Shown: positions 46,115-55,901 of the stretch, in pieces | How the letters are laid out: each line of letters opens with the position of its first letter | How positions within the stretch are numbered: position 1 is the stretch's first letter | Source: Bacillus sp. HSf4 | GTDB taxonomy: Bacteria > Bacillota > Bacilli > Bacillales > Bacillaceae | Reading direction: 5' to 3' | NCBI RefSeq assembly: GCF_029537375.1 | Contig: NZ_CP120679.1 | Coordinates: forward strand, 4,359,397-4,423,396 | DNA: 64,000 nucleotides | Made by a program: the position numbers and the translations under genes | The notes under the pieces: generated by a model | What the model was told of the DNA's origin: nothing | Seen by the model: only the letters and a program-made list of their open reading frames with translations | Databases searched by the model: none

Positions 46115-47413
46115 ATGACGCAAGAGCTCGAAAAACGCCCGGGACATACGAGATGGTATATTTCATCCTTATTAAGCAGCATGATTATTTTAAATTACTT
46201 TGACCGTGTCACCATTTCAGTTGCGGCTCCTGCGATACAGGATTCCTTTCAATTGACGGCAACACAATTAGGCGTTGTCTTTTCAATTTATACGTATTCC
46301 TACACGCTGATGCAGATTCCGGTGGGCAGTCTTTTGGACAAGTACGGCGTTGCCTGGGTGACACGAATCGGAATGGCGGTTTGGAGCGTTTTAACGATCT
46401 TTTTAGCTTTTTTGCAGGGAAAACTGCTTTTATATATCGTTCGCTTTTTAATCGGTTTAACAAGTGCATCAGCTTTTCCAGCCGCTTCGAAAGCCACGGC
46501 CTTATGGTTTCCAGCAAATGAACGGGGGCTTGCCAACTCGCTGTTTGATTCGGCTGCGAAATTCGCAAACGTGATCGGCGCTCCTCTCATTGCATTTTTA
46601 GTTACCACGTTTGACTGGCGGGCTGCTTTTCTGACGATCGGGATCATCAATGTGCTATTTACGGTTTTTTTCTGGGTGTATTATGAACAGCCTGAACGGC
46701 ATAAGCGGATATCAAAAGAAGAGCTTCATTATATTCAAAAACACAATGCCGTTTCCAGTGAAGAGATATCAGAACGGACAATAACCGCTCTGAAAACGAT
46801 GCTGACAAATCGAAAAGCGTGGGGGCTGATGATCGGATTTACGGGCTATGGCTATACATTTAACCTGCTGCTTACATGGCTTCCGACGTTCTTTAAAGAA
46901 ACCTATGGGATGGACATCATGTCTTCAGGGCTGTTTACGGCCGTTCCCTGGCTGATTTCGACGCTTTCCGGGATCATCGTCGGCGGATGGCTCGTCGATT
47001 TCTTCATGAAAAAGGGCTATTCAAATACAAAAGTATATCAAACGATTATCATCATCGGAATGAGTCTCGGCTTTGCTTTTTTAGGCGCCGTTTTCACAGA
47101 CCATATCATCATCGCAGTCATCTGTATTTCCGTCGGTTTGGCCGGAATTTCCGCAACGGCGCCCGTCGGCTGGTCCATCTCGGCGGACATTGCACCGGCG
47201 GGCTCAATCTCGCTCCTCAGCTCCATGGTCAATTTGGCGAATAACCTGTTCGGCGGCATCATCGCGGTATCGTTGACAGGTTATTTGGTGGATGTCACCG
47301 GCTCGTTTACGCTCAGCTTTTTAGCGGCGGGCTTTGTTTTATTGCTGGGGCTGATATTTTATCTCGTTGTCCTTGGCGACATTGAGCGGATTCAGATTAG
47401 GATACATGAATAA
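46115..47413 (+). CDS. MFS transporter, ACS (sugar-acid/anion symporter) type
   Basis: 432 residues from ATG 46115, with GAGGAGG upstream. Twelve helices, with YFDRVTISVAAPAIQDSF and the ASAFPAASKATALWFPANERG loop typical of the anion:cation symporter subfamily (hexuronate, glucarate, galactarate). Substrate unknown. A weak hairpin (AGAATGG/CCATTCT, 46064-46095) lies in its leader. Confidence 0.9.
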   Translation: MTQELEKRPGHTRWYISSLLSSMIILNYFDRVTISVAAPAIQDSFQLTATQLGVVFSIYTYSYTLMQIPVGSLLDKYGVAWVTRIGMAVWSVLTIFLAFLQGKLLLYIVRFLIGLTSASAFPAASKATALWFPANERGLANSLFDSAAKFANVIGAPLIAFLVTTFDWRAAFLTIGIINVLFTVFFWVYYEQPERHKRISKEELHYIQKHNAVSSEEISERTITALKTMLTNRKAWGLMIGFTGYGYTFNLLLTWLPTFFKETYGMDIMSSGLFTAVPWLISTLSGIIVGGWLVDFFMKKGYSNTKVYQTIIIIGMSLGFAFLGAVFTDHIIIAVICISVGLAGISATAPVGWSISADIAPAGSISLLSSMVNLANNLFGGIIAVSLTGYLVDVTGSFTLSFLAAGFVLLLGLIFYLVVLGDIERIQIRIHE

Positions 47414-47414
47414 A

Positions 47415-47435
47415 AGAGCCGTTATGACGGCTCTC
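47415..47435 (+). terminator. Terminator of the MFS gene
   Basis: Arms GAGCCGT/ACGGCTC with a 4-base loop, then CCTTGTTTG; a moderate terminator overlapping the end of the opposite MFS fragment. Confidence 0.55.
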
Positions 47436-47682
47436 CTTGTTTGATAGGCTTTCGGGCAAGCAAGGCGCAAATAAAACCCGCCCCGGGCAAAATCATCAGC
47501 ATCACTAAAACGGGCGTATAGCTTTGGAAGATGTCAAATCCCACACCGAACGGCAGCGGGCCAAACGCGGACCCGACGACAGTTACAGCCATCGCGATCC
47601 CTTTGATGCCGCCGATATAACGGCGCCCAAAATAGTTCGGCCAAATGATATTGAGCGTAATTCTCTCAAGGCCGCTGGCCAC
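47422..47682 (-). pseudogene. C-terminal fragment of an MFS transporter
   Basis: 86 residues encoding the last three membrane helices of an MFS protein (MAVTVVGSAFGPLPFGVGFD and a following segment). Upstream of 47682 the similarity stops and unrelated sequence begins, so the first 300 or so residues are gone. It is a truncated relic next to an intact MFS gene. Confidence 0.8.
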
Positions 47683-47702
47683 TCCCCAGACAACACCGAA
47701 AA

Positions 47703-47789
47703 GACAAAAAATACACCATTGCCCAAATCACTGAGGAGACGGGAATCAGCAAAACTACGCTGTACCGCTATTTAGAATATGGGTCCTAA
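47703..47789 (+). pseudogene. C-terminal HTH of a resolvase/invertase
   Basis: The frame DKKYTIAQITEETGISKTTLYRYL ending at TAA 47787-47789 is the DNA-binding helix-turn-helix of small serine recombinases. It has no start, and the catalytic domain is missing. It abuts the MFS fragment, so it marks an old insertion/deletion. Confidence 0.75.
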
Positions 47790-47807
47790 AAATTCATCAT
47801 AATAAAC

Positions 47808-47841
47808 AAAAAAGAACAAGAACCTCATAGGCTCTTGTTCT
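47808..47841 (-). terminator. rpsF-ssbA-rpsR terminator
   Basis: Minus-strand arms AAGAACAAGAGCCT/AGGTTCTTGTTCTT (imperfect) and six T. Confidence 0.8.
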
Positions 47842-47856
47842 TTTGCTAATCACGGC

Positions 47857-48123
<267 letters not shown>

Positions 48124-48141
48124 TTATTCGTCCGTCATCCA

Positions 48142-48654
48142 TTAAAATGGCAAGTCGTCGTCTGAGATGTCAATCGGCTTTCCATCATTGGCAAATGGAT
48201 CATCATTAAAGCTGTTGCCTTGATTGCGATTCTGGTTGTTCTGACTGCTTCCGAATGGATTCGGTTCGTTTTGTCCGCCGCCAAAGTATTGGCCTCCCTG
48301 GCCTCCGCTGTAACCGCCGGAACCAGAACCGCCGCCTTTAGGCTCCAGGAATTGAACACTTTCAGCTTGAACTTCTGTGACATACACACGCTGTCCCTGC
48401 TGGTTTTCGTAGTTCCTCGTTTGCAAACGTCCGTCAACACCTGCAAGGCTTCCTTTTTTAAGGAAATTCGCTACGTTTTCGGCTTGTCTTCTCCAAACGA
48501 CACAGTTGATAAAATCCGCTTCACGTTCGCCCTGCTGATTCGTAAACGTACGATTCACAGCGAGCGTGAAGGTCGCAACAGCTGCACCGCTTGGGGTATA
48601 ACGAAGCTCTGGGTCCTTTGTCAGTCTGCCGACTAAAACAACTCGGTTAAGCAT
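48142..48654 (-). CDS. ssbA: Single-stranded DNA-binding protein
   Basis: 170 residues from ATG 48654 (AAAGGATGG upstream), with the OB fold ([20 protein letters not shown]), a Gly/Asn-rich linker and the protein-docking tail DISDDDLPF. Replication-associated SSB. Confidence 0.98.
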   Translation of the reverse strand: MLNRVVLVGRLTKDPELRYTPSGAAVATFTLAVNRTFTNQQGEREADFINCVVWRRQAENVANFLKKGSLAGVDGRLQTRNYENQQGQRVYVTEVQAESVQFLEPKGGGSGSGGYSGGQGGQYFGGGQNEPNPFGSSQNNQNRNQGNSFNDDPFANDGKPIDISDDDLPF

Positions 48655-48700
48655 ATTGAGAGACCATCCTTTTGCTTTAGAGTATATCAATCAATTCTGT

Positions 48701-48988
48701 TTATTCTTCTTCTTTAACCACGATGTGGCGAATGATGTCATCACTGATTTTAGCTAAACGGTCAAATTCTTGAACTGCTTCAGCTCCAGATTGAACGTAT
48801 ACGATTTGGTAGAATCCGTCGCGGAAATCGTTGATTTCGTAAGCAAGACGGCGTTTTCCCCAATCCTTCGTTTCAGTGATCTCCGCACCGTTTGTCGTCA
48901 GAATGTTGTTGAAACGTTCAACAATAGCCTTTTTAGACTCATCATCAACGTCCGGGCGGATGATGTACATGATTTCGTACTTTCTCAT
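48701..48988 (-). CDS. rpsF: 30S ribosomal protein S6
   Basis: 95 residues from ATG 48988, whose AAGGAGG site lies in the leader hairpin; the longer frame enters the leader. Begins [20 protein letters not shown]. First gene of the operon. Confidence 0.97.
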   Translation of the reverse strand: MRKYEIMYIIRPDVDDESKKAIVERFNNILTTNGAEITETKDWGKRRLAYEINDFRDGFYQIVYVQSGAEAVQEFDRLAKISDDIIRHIVVKEEE

Positions 48989-48996
48989 TTGTATTT

Positions 48997-49040
48997 GCAC
49001 CTCCTTTTGGACTAAGCGGCCCATTACCTGGGCAAGGAGC
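48997..49040 (-). promoter_or_regulatory. S6:S18 ribosomal leader
   Basis: In the leader, CTCCTT pairs with the Shine-Dalgarno AAGGAG, and GCCCA pairs with TGGGC, with an asymmetric bulge between that contains CCG. This matches the S6:S18-binding leader known in rpsF operons and would hide the ribosome site when bound. Confidence 0.65.
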
Positions 49041-49066
49041 AATAATCCTATTACTCACAATTTTAT

Positions 49067-49095
49067 ATTATATCAAAGCTCTTGTCCCTTTTCAA
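49067..49095 (-). promoter_or_regulatory. rpsF operon promoter
   Basis: TTGAAA (49090-49095), a 17-base spacer and TATAAT (49067-49072) on the minus strand, about 80 bases ahead of rpsF. Confidence 0.85.
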
Positions 49096-49100
49096 CTGTG

Positions 49101-50201
49101 TTATACATTGAAACGGAAATGAATGACATCGCCGTCTTTCACGATGTATTCTTTTCCTTCAAGGCGGACTTTTCCCGCTTCTTTTGCAGCGGACATGTTT
49201 CCGGCTGCAAGCAGGTCGTCATACGCCACCGTTTCCGCGCGGATAAAACCGCGTTCGAAATCGGTATGGATGATGCCCGCACATTCAGGAGCCTTCATTC
49301 CCTTTTTAAACGTCCAGGCTCTGACTTCCTGTTCTCCCGCCGTAAAATAAGTCGCAAGACCGAGCAGAGAGTAGGATGCTTTAATCAGCTGGTCGAGACC
49401 TGATTCTTCAATGCCAAGCTCTTCAAGGAACATCGCCTTTTCCTCACCCTCAAGCTCGGCAATTTCGGATTCAATTTTAGCGCAGACGACGATAACCTCG
49501 GCTTTTTCGCCGGCGGCGAATTCCCTGACCTTTTGGACATATTCATTTCCTGAAGGATCAGCCACTTCATCCTCACTGACATTCGCTACATATAATACAG
49601 GCTTTGTCGTCAACAGGTGAAGCTGCTTCAGCACTTTTTGCTGCTCTTCCGTAAATTCAACGGAGCGGGCAGGCTTTTCCTGTTCAAACGCTTCTTTCAG
49701 CTTGGTCAAAATCTCAAATTCAAAAACTGCTTCCTTATCCTTCTGCTTCGCCATCTTACCTACGCGTCCGATACGCTTTTCAACGGTTTCCAGATCAGCC
49801 AAAATCAACTCCAGGTTGATCGTCTCAATATCGGAGATCGGATCTACCTTTCCGGAGACATGTGTAATGTTGTCATCAGCAAAACAGCGGACAACATGAC
49901 AAATGGCATCCACTTGGCGAATATGTGAAAGAAACTTGTTTCCGAGTCCTTCACCTTTGGACGCTCCTTTTACGATCCCGGCAATATCGGTAAATTCAAA
50001 TGCAGTAGGAATCGTCTTCTTCGGGTTGACGAGCTCTGTCAATTTTTGCAGCCGCTCATCAGGCACTTCAACGATCCCGACGTTTGGATCAATCGTACAA
50101 AACGGGTAGTTGGCCGATTCTGCCCCGGCCTGTGTAATCGCATTAAACAAGGTTGATTTCCCAACGTTTGGCAAACCAACAATCCCAGCTGTTAAAGCCA
50201 T
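49101..50201 (-). CDS. ychF: Ribosome-binding ATPase YchF
   Basis: 366 residues from ATG 50201; the preceding GAGGAG fixes this start. Obg-type G domain with GLPNVGKST, a coiled-coil insertion and C-terminal TGS domain ([19 protein letters not shown]). YchF hydrolyses ATP rather than GTP and acts on ribosomes under stress. Confidence 0.97.
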   Translation of the reverse strand: MALTAGIVGLPNVGKSTLFNAITQAGAESANYPFCTIDPNVGIVEVPDERLQKLTELVNPKKTIPTAFEFTDIAGIVKGASKGEGLGNKFLSHIRQVDAICHVVRCFADDNITHVSGKVDPISDIETINLELILADLETVEKRIGRVGKMAKQKDKEAVFEFEILTKLKEAFEQEKPARSVEFTEEQQKVLKQLHLLTTKPVLYVANVSEDEVADPSGNEYVQKVREFAAGEKAEVIVVCAKIESEIAELEGEEKAMFLEELGIEESGLDQLIKASYSLLGLATYFTAGEQEVRAWTFKKGMKAPECAGIIHTDFERGFIRAETVAYDDLLAAGNMSAAKEAGKVRLEGKEYIVKDGDVIHFRFNV

Positions 50202-50381
50202 TCTTTCATCTCCTCTATCATTAAACATGCGTGTCTTAGTCGCGTAATGTAAACCTGCAACAATTATAAGGATGATTAAAATAAAAGACAAGCTGACAAA
50301 ACTTGCTTTTCAATAACAAAAGCAGTGTGAAAATCCAATTTTACCCTTAGAACGATAAAAAACATGAGGGTCCGCTTTGGA

Positions 50382-50588
50382 TTAAGAATCGGACTCCTCA
50401 TGCTTGACCAAGATTTTTTTCATCTTTCTTTGAAAATCTTTGCGTGGAATCATGACGCTGTGAGAACAACCTTCACATTTTATCCGGATGTCCATTCCCA
50501 TCCGAATGATCTTCCAGCGATTTGTCCCGCATGGATGCGGCTTTTTCATTTCAACCACGTCATTCAGGCCAAATTCTTTGTCGGCCAA
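50382..50588 (-). CDS. yyzM: DUF951 protein YyzM
   Basis: 68 residues with CxxxxxW and CEGC motifs (KKPHPCGTNRW, IKCEGCSHSVMIP), the DUF951 signature of a small putative zinc/RNA-binding protein. Conserved neighbour of ychF in Bacillus; function unknown. Confidence 0.9.
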   Translation of the reverse strand: MADKEFGLNDVVEMKKPHPCGTNRWKIIRMGMDIRIKCEGCSHSVMIPRKDFQRKMKKILVKHEESDS

Positions 50589-50707
50589 GCTCGTTCACCT
50601 CTTTGCTTCCTTTATCGTGATCTTATTGTACAAAAAACGACATGGAAAGAGCAATTATTCAATAAAAAACTTTTTATATACTATATACCAATTAAATATA
50701 AAAAATA

Positions 50708-51724
50708 TTATGTCTTCCATTTACTCAACAACGGATAAAGTAAAATATTGACTAATAGATATAGGTTTAACAATCCATAAATAGGATATAAAAAGGCGAT
50801 TAAATTGGAAAATCCAAACGTTGTAAAAGGCAGCATGATGAAAAGAAGAAGGAAAACCATGATCCATCTCGGCCAGTTCACAACTGACAGAAAACGGCTT
50901 GAAAGACCGAGGATGCTTGAAATCGTCGTCGTATAAATCGCCACGCACAGCACCGCTGTCATGAATAAAAAGATAGGGAAAGGAGCTCCCTCCAAAACCG
51001 CAAATAAAGGGATTTCATAATGGGATAATTCACCGGCGAGCTCCACGAGCGTCTCATTGTACATATACGATATTGCACCGAAGATCAAACCGCTTAAAAT
51101 GCTTGCAATCCTTGCCTCACCGACTCCTTTGATTTCTTTTCCGACCGCAGATAACACGGCCACGACGGATAAAATGTTGAGGGAAGCGAACGCGATGCCG
51201 GCGGGCCAGTTATACTGCTGGTTTAGGTTGAGAAGCCATGGCTGGTGGTGAGCTGTTTGAAAGGAAATCAGCACGTACAAAAGCCCCGCAACCAAAACCG
51301 GAATCAAGTAGCTGTTGACCGATAAAATCCCTTTGATTCCCCATAGAAAAAGCAATCCGGCACACAGTGAAAATAAGATGACACCGGCCCAAAACGGAAT
51401 ATGGAATATTTGCAGTGTGACACCCCCGCCGGCAATCATCACAATCGTCGTCGTGAACAAGTAGAGGATGATCAAAAAATCATATACTTTCGCCAGGAGC
51501 GGTCCGATCAATTTTTCCAGAACGGGCAGAAAATGCACCGATTTTTCTTCATAACTGATCCTCATGACAATATAAGTCGACAGGCTGAACATCATCGTGA
51601 ACAGGAGGATAGCCAGTCCGCTTTCATCACCAAAAAACTGCCATATCTCCTGGCCGGATGCATATCCTGCGCCTATTAAGCTTCCTAAAATGAGAAGCAT
51701 CCACTTCATTCCGGCTCTCCACAC
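50708..51724 (-). CDS. yyaD: YkvI/YyaD-family membrane protein
   Basis: 338 residues from GTG 51724 (the B. subtilis length), about ten membrane helices starting MKWMLLILGSLIGAGYASGQ. The glycine-rich first helix recalls amino-acid permease-like folds. Role not established, possibly linked to sporulation. Confidence 0.8.
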   Translation of the reverse strand: MWRAGMKWMLLILGSLIGAGYASGQEIWQFFGDESGLAILLFTMMFSLSTYIVMRISYEEKSVHFLPVLEKLIGPLLAKVYDFLIILYLFTTTIVMIAGGGVTLQIFHIPFWAGVILFSLCAGLLFLWGIKGILSVNSYLIPVLVAGLLYVLISFQTAHHQPWLLNLNQQYNWPAGIAFASLNILSVVAVLSAVGKEIKGVGEARIASILSGLIFGAISYMYNETLVELAGELSHYEIPLFAVLEGAPFPIFLFMTAVLCVAIYTTTISSILGLSSRFLSVVNWPRWIMVFLLLFIMLPFTTFGFSNLIAFLYPIYGLLNLYLLVNILLYPLLSKWKT

Positions 51725-51974
51725 GATTTTTCACCCCATCAGCAGCAGTTTTTAATGCTTGTTTACGCATTCACTGACACTATATTGTCCTTACTTGATA
51801 AAAATTCATGAATTCGCCGAAAGTGTTTTTTTGCAAGAGACTTTTAATTATATTGATATAACAAAACATCCAAAGCATAAAAAAAGAGACTGCTGGATAT
51901 ACTGTAAACAACCATTGATTACTAAAAAACACACCAAAGCAATGCTGTTACCACGATGACAAGGATGTGAACCT

Positions 51975-52592
51975 ATGAATCGCAAAGGCGGGATTTTCTC
52001 TCAAGAACCGATAAAAGAATACATCTCTCATTCAGATCCGTTGGCAGTAAAACAAATTGAGAAAGTTCTTAGCGTTTATTTAAAAGAGGCAGCCGGACGG
52101 CCCATTGTCGTCGTTTGTATCGGCACAGACCGCTCAACAGGTGATTCTCTCGGTCCTCTCGTTGGCATGAAGCTTGCCGCCAAACAGCCGGCTCGTTTTC
52201 ACGTTTATGGAACACTGGCTGATCCGGTTCATGCCGTCAACTTAAATGAGAAGCTGGAGAACATTTACCTGGAGCATGACAACCCTTATATCATCGCCAT
52301 TGATGCTTGTCTGGGACGGACAAAAAGCGTCGGTTCTTTTCAAATCGGCAAAGGACCTTTAAAGCCCGGAGCCGGCGTCCAAAAAAGCTTGCCGGAAGTC
52401 GGCGATATACACATCAACGGGATAGTCAATGTCAGCGGTTTTATGGAGTATTTTGTTTTGCAAAATACCCGTCTCAATCTTGTCATGAGTATGGCAACTG
52501 TTCTCGCCGAAGGTTTATCACATCTGGAGAAAGCAGGAGGGTGGCATCAGCGCCATGTCACACCGATTCAGCGGATGACAGGAAGAATGTAA
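51975..52592 (+). CDS. yyaC: Spore protease-like YyaC (DUF1256)
   Basis: 205 residues with the GPR-related fold: VVCIGTDRSTGDSLGPLVG and VHAVNLNEKLENI, plus IIAIDACLG. Forespore protein of unknown substrate, under sporulation control in B. subtilis. Divergent from yyaD. Confidence 0.9.
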   Translation: MNRKGGIFSQEPIKEYISHSDPLAVKQIEKVLSVYLKEAAGRPIVVVCIGTDRSTGDSLGPLVGMKLAAKQPARFHVYGTLADPVHAVNLNEKLENIYLEHDNPYIIAIDACLGRTKSVGSFQIGKGPLKPGAGVQKSLPEVGDIHINGIVNVSGFMEYFVLQNTRLNLVMSMATVLAEGLSHLEKAGGWHQRHVTPIQRMTGRM

Positions 52593-52599
52593 CACGAAA

Positions 52600-52632
52600 A
52601 AAACCATCTGTATCCATTCAGATGGTTTTTGC
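52600..52632. terminator. Bidirectional terminator between yyaC and spo0J
   Basis: Arms AAAACCATCTG/CAGATGGTTTT with A and T tails. Confidence 0.9.
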
Positions 52633-52635
52633 ACT

Positions 52636-53484
52636 TTATGACTCTTTTTCTGATAAAAGTTCAAGAATGCGGTCCAAATCTTCATTTGAATAAAATTCGA
52701 TTTCAATTCGGCCCTTTTTCTTTTGCTTTTTAATGGTGACAGGTGTTCCAAAGTAATTTTGCAAGTATGACTCCCGCTCTTTAATGACGGCATCTTTTGC
52801 TTGTTTCGGCTTCTTTGTTTCACGTGGAACATCAGCATTCAGCTGTTGAACCAACTTTTCAAGCTGACGGACGTTCAGCTGTTCCGATACAACCTTTTGA
52901 ACCAATGGCTCGAGCTTTTTCTTATTTTTCAGCCCCAGTAACGTTCGTCCATGCCCCATTGATAATGTACCGTTGTCAATTAACTTCTGAACCTTTTCAG
53001 GCAGCGTCAGCAATCGCAAATGGTTGGCGATGTGAGGTCGGCTTTTTCCAAGCCTTTTCGCCAGCTGTTCTTGTGTCATATCAAGATGTTTTAGCAAAGA
53101 TTCGTACGCTTTGGCTTCCTCAAGCGGAGACAGGTCTTCACGCTGAAGATTTTCCAGTAGGGCAATCTCCATCATCAGGGATTCTGACAGCTCTCGGACA
53201 ATCGCAGGAATCGTTTCTAAACCGGCTTTTTCAGCAGCTCGAAAGCGGCGTTCTCCGGCTACAATGTCATAGCCTTTGATAGACTTTCGAACGATAATGG
53301 GCTGCAATACTCCATGCTGTAAAATGGACTCCTTTAAATCTTTTAACGATTGGTCATCAAACGTTTTTCTTGGCTGATAAGGATTGGGCCGCAAATCGTG
53401 CAGCTTGATTTCCTCAACCGTCTCTTCGGATAAATCAACATTTGAAAACAGTGCATTAATCCCTTTTCCGAGACCTTTAGGCAT
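52636..53484 (-). CDS. spo0J: Chromosome partition protein ParB (Spo0J)
   Basis: 282 residues: CTP-binding ParB domain with GERRFRAAEKAGLETIPAIV, HTH (TQEQLAKRLGKSRPHIANHLRLL) and C-terminal dimer domain. It loads at parS, spreads and recruits SMC. A parS lies inside the gene. Overlaps soj by 8 bases. Confidence 0.98.
   Translation of the reverse strand: MPKGLGKGINALFSNVDLSEETVEEIKLHDLRPNPYQPRKTFDDQSLKDLKESILQHGVLQPIIVRKSIKGYDIVAGERRFRAAEKAGLETIPAIVRELSESLMMEIALLENLQREDLSPLEEAKAYESLLKHLDMTQEQLAKRLGKSRPHIANHLRLLTLPEKVQKLIDNGTLSMGHGRTLLGLKNKKKLEPLVQKVVSEQLNVRQLEKLVQQLNADVPRETKKPKQAKDAVIKERESYLQNYFGTPVTIKKQKKKGRIEIEFYSNEDLDRILELLSEKES
52816..52831. other. parS site in spo0J
   Basis: TGTTTCACGTGGAACA matches the parS consensus with the usual degenerate position; this is the well-known B. 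subtilis spo0J site. Confidence 0.92.
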
Positions 53485-54238
53485 TCGCAGCCACTTCCTT
53501 TGCTAAATCTAAATAGACTTCCGCTCCCCTGGAACGCGGATCATATAAAATAATCGGCTTTCCATGACTCGGTGCTTCACTAAGTCTGACGTTCCGAGGA
53601 ATCACCGTTTTGTATACTTTATCGCGGAAATACTTTTTCACTTCTTCAATGACCTGTATGCCTAAATTTGTTCTTGCATCGAGCATTGTCAGCAATACGC
53701 CGTCAATCATGAGATCGGTATTTAAATGTTTTTGGACGAGCCGCACCGAATTAAGCAGCTGGCTCAATCCTTCTAAAGCGTAATACTCACATTGAACAGG
53801 GATCACGACAGAATCTGAAGCCGTCAGTGCATTGATTGTCAGCAATCCAAGTGAAGGAGGACAGTCAATGATCATAAAATCATAATTTTGTTTGACGGAT
53901 TCCAAAGCCCGCTTTAATCGCACTTCCCGGGAAATGGTCGGAACCAGTTCAATTTCTGCACCTGCAAGCTGAATCGTTGCAGGAATGACATCCAAGTTTT
54001 CTACAGATGTTGTTTTGATGACATCTTTGACATCTGCATCATCTACTAATATATCGTACACACAGTGATCGACATCAGCTTTTTCTACGCCGATTCCGCT
54101 TGTTGCGTTTCCTTGCGGGTCTATGTCGACTAGCAAAACCCTTTTCCCGATATAAGCCAAGCAAGCTCCGAGGTTAACAGAGGTTGTTGTTTTGCCAACG
54201 CCCCCTTTTTGGTTTGTGATCGCAATAATTTTCCCCAC
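53477..54238 (-). CDS. soj: Chromosome partition ATPase ParA (Soj)
   Basis: 253 residues from GTG 54238, matching Soj; a longer frame upstream lacks support. Deviant Walker A KGGVGKTT near residue 12 and DIDPQGNATSG. With Spo0J it controls origin segregation and DnaA. A Noc-binding site lies in the gene. Confidence 0.97.
   Translation of the reverse strand: MGKIIAITNQKGGVGKTTTSVNLGACLAYIGKRVLLVDIDPQGNATSGIGVEKADVDHCVYDILVDDADVKDVIKTTSVENLDVIPATIQLAGAEIELVPTISREVRLKRALESVKQNYDFMIIDCPPSLGLLTINALTASDSVVIPVQCEYYALEGLSQLLNSVRLVQKHLNTDLMIDGVLLTMLDARTNLGIQVIEEVKKYFRDKVYKTVIPRNVRLSEAPSHGKPIILYDPRSRGAEVYLDLAKEVAANA
53922..53935. other. Noc-binding site in soj
   Basis: ACTTCCCGGGAAAT matches the NBS consensus ATTTCCCGGGAAAT at 13 of 14 bases. 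Confidence 0.8.
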
Positions 54239-54433
54239 AATGTCACCTACTTTCACATTGAACAAGTTTCTCTCATTTCTCTATTTTAACAAAAAAAGAA
54301 TCAGACGTTTGCTTTTTTTGAATTTTTGTTTTGTCTATTCTGCATATGTTGACATCCATGTAAAATAAAAGGGAATTTTGACGAAATGAAAATAATATAA
54401 AAATTATTTTAGTATAATTAAAAAAGGATAAAA

Positions 54434-54464
54434 AAACCCCTGAAACATCTCATGCTTCAGGGGC
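54434..54464 (-). terminator. Terminator of the AhpD-like gene
   Basis: Minus-strand arms CCCCTGAAGC/TTTCAGGGG followed by a T-run. Confidence 0.8.
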
Positions 54465-54470
54465 TGTCGC

Positions 54471-54914
54471 TTAATCGGCTGCAGGCATCTTCCGGGTGGC
54501 AATGGCGATGCGGTTCCAAGCATTGATCGTCACGACCGCCATGATAATTTCAGCCGTTTCGCTTTCGCTGAAATGAGCCCTTACTTCGTTGTAGATATCA
54601 TCCGGCAGCCCGGCATCTGCAATTGTTGTTACAGCTTCGGTCAAGGCTAATACGGCCCGCTCCTTTTCCGTGTAAAAAGGGGCTTCACGCCAAGCGTTGA
54701 GAGCGTATATCCTCTGTTCTGACTCTCCGTTTTGCCGCGCATCCTTCGTATGCATATTCAGACAGAAGGCGCACCCGTTTAATTGTGACGCGCGGATTTT
54801 GATAAGCTCTTTTAACACCGGATCAAGGCTTGAAGAGGCCTGTGCTTTTTCAAGCTCAACCATACCGGCATAGCCCGCCGGATTTACTTTTTCCATTAAA
54901 AATCTCGTTTCCAT
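54471..54914 (-). CDS. Carboxymuconolactone decarboxylase/AhpD-like peroxidase
   Basis: 147 residues with the redox motif CAFCLNMHTKDAR (CxxC with His), typical of AhpD-like alkylhydroperoxidases. ATG 54914 has GGAGGA. It follows the SigJ-type sigma gene; the two often occur together, which suggests that the sigma factor controls it in oxidative stress. Confidence 0.9.
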   Translation of the reverse strand: METRFLMEKVNPAGYAGMVELEKAQASSSLDPVLKELIKIRASQLNGCAFCLNMHTKDARQNGESEQRIYALNAWREAPFYTEKERAVLALTEAVTTIADAGLPDDIYNEVRAHFSESETAEIIMAVVTINAWNRIAIATRKMPAAD

Positions 54915-54979
54915 ATCAATTCCTCCTTTGCTGATTCATTTATATAACAAATGAGGCGTTCGGTTTGTGACAAAAAACA

Positions 54980-55837
54980 CTATATTATGATGCGTTTTAG
55001 TTTATCCGGATTGGAAACGATATAAATATGTTTGACAGCATGCCCTTCAGGATCCCAGGCAAAACATAGAGCGTAAACCGGGCGGTTGTTCCGTGTGATC
55101 AGCACACCGTTTTGTCCATTGATATCGGCGGAAATAAAACGGCCTGAAAAGCTCCCTTTTTTGACCACTCCCGTAAAGAAAGCAGAGATTCGACTTCTGC
55201 CATAGATTGGTCTTAAGGCGCTGCGCACTTTTCCGCCGCCGTCCGTAAATAATATCGCCTCTTCTGCCACTCTTCTTGAAAACTCTGCAAAATTCCCTGT
55301 TTTTGCTGAATGGATAAACAGCTCTGCCAGCTCCTGTTCTTTATTCGGTTTGGATAAAACAGAGACTTCTCCGCCCAATTTATGTTTCAGCCGGCTGTAG
55401 ATTTTCCGGCAGCTCGCTTCCGATTTTTCAATAATGGACGATATTTCCTTATACTGATAGCCAAACACATCCCTGAACATGAACACCGCCCTTTCTACAG
55501 GATTGAGCCGGCTCATCATCACCATGAACGCATAGGAAACCATTTCTTCTTTTTCAATGAATACAGCCGGGTTCTCCTCAGAGAGTGTCACCTGCGGTTC
55601 AGGAAGCCACTCTCCGACATACATTTCCCGTTTGTTCCGGGCTGAGTTCAAAAAATTAATGCAGCGGTTTGTGATCGATTTTGTCAAATAGGACTGAACA
55701 TGATCCATTTGACTGATATCTTTCTCCTGCAGGTCAGCGAATAAATCATGCACCATATCCTCGGCATCTTGAAATGTTCCAATCATCCGATAAGCAATTG
55801 ATAGTAGCAATGAACGATATTTTTGATAATATTCCAT
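54980..55837 (-). CDS. ECF sigma factor, SigJ family
   Basis: 285 residues. Sigma2 (DAEDMVHDLFADL) and sigma4 (YQYKEISSIIEKSEASCRKIYSRLK) regions are followed by a SnoaL-like C-terminal domain, the SigJ layout that needs no classical anti-sigma. ATG 55837 has GGGAG. Confidence 0.9.
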   Translation of the reverse strand: MEYYQKYRSLLLSIAYRMIGTFQDAEDMVHDLFADLQEKDISQMDHVQSYLTKSITNRCINFLNSARNKREMYVGEWLPEPQVTLSEENPAVFIEKEEMVSYAFMVMMSRLNPVERAVFMFRDVFGYQYKEISSIIEKSEASCRKIYSRLKHKLGGEVSVLSKPNKEQELAELFIHSAKTGNFAEFSRRVAEEAILFTDGGGKVRSALRPIYGRSRISAFFTGVVKKGSFSGRFISADINGQNGVLITRNNRPVYALCFAWDPEGHAVKHIYIVSNPDKLKRIII

Positions 55838-55875
55838 AGCTGCTCCCTTTCTGGATATTTTCTTTCAAAAAAAAA

Positions 55876-55901
55876 ATAAAAGCTCCCTTTAGAGCTTTTA
55901 T
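55876..55901 (-). terminator. noc terminator
   Basis: Minus-strand arms ATAAAAGCTC/GAGCTTTTAT and a T-run; overlaps the noc stop. Confidence 0.75.
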
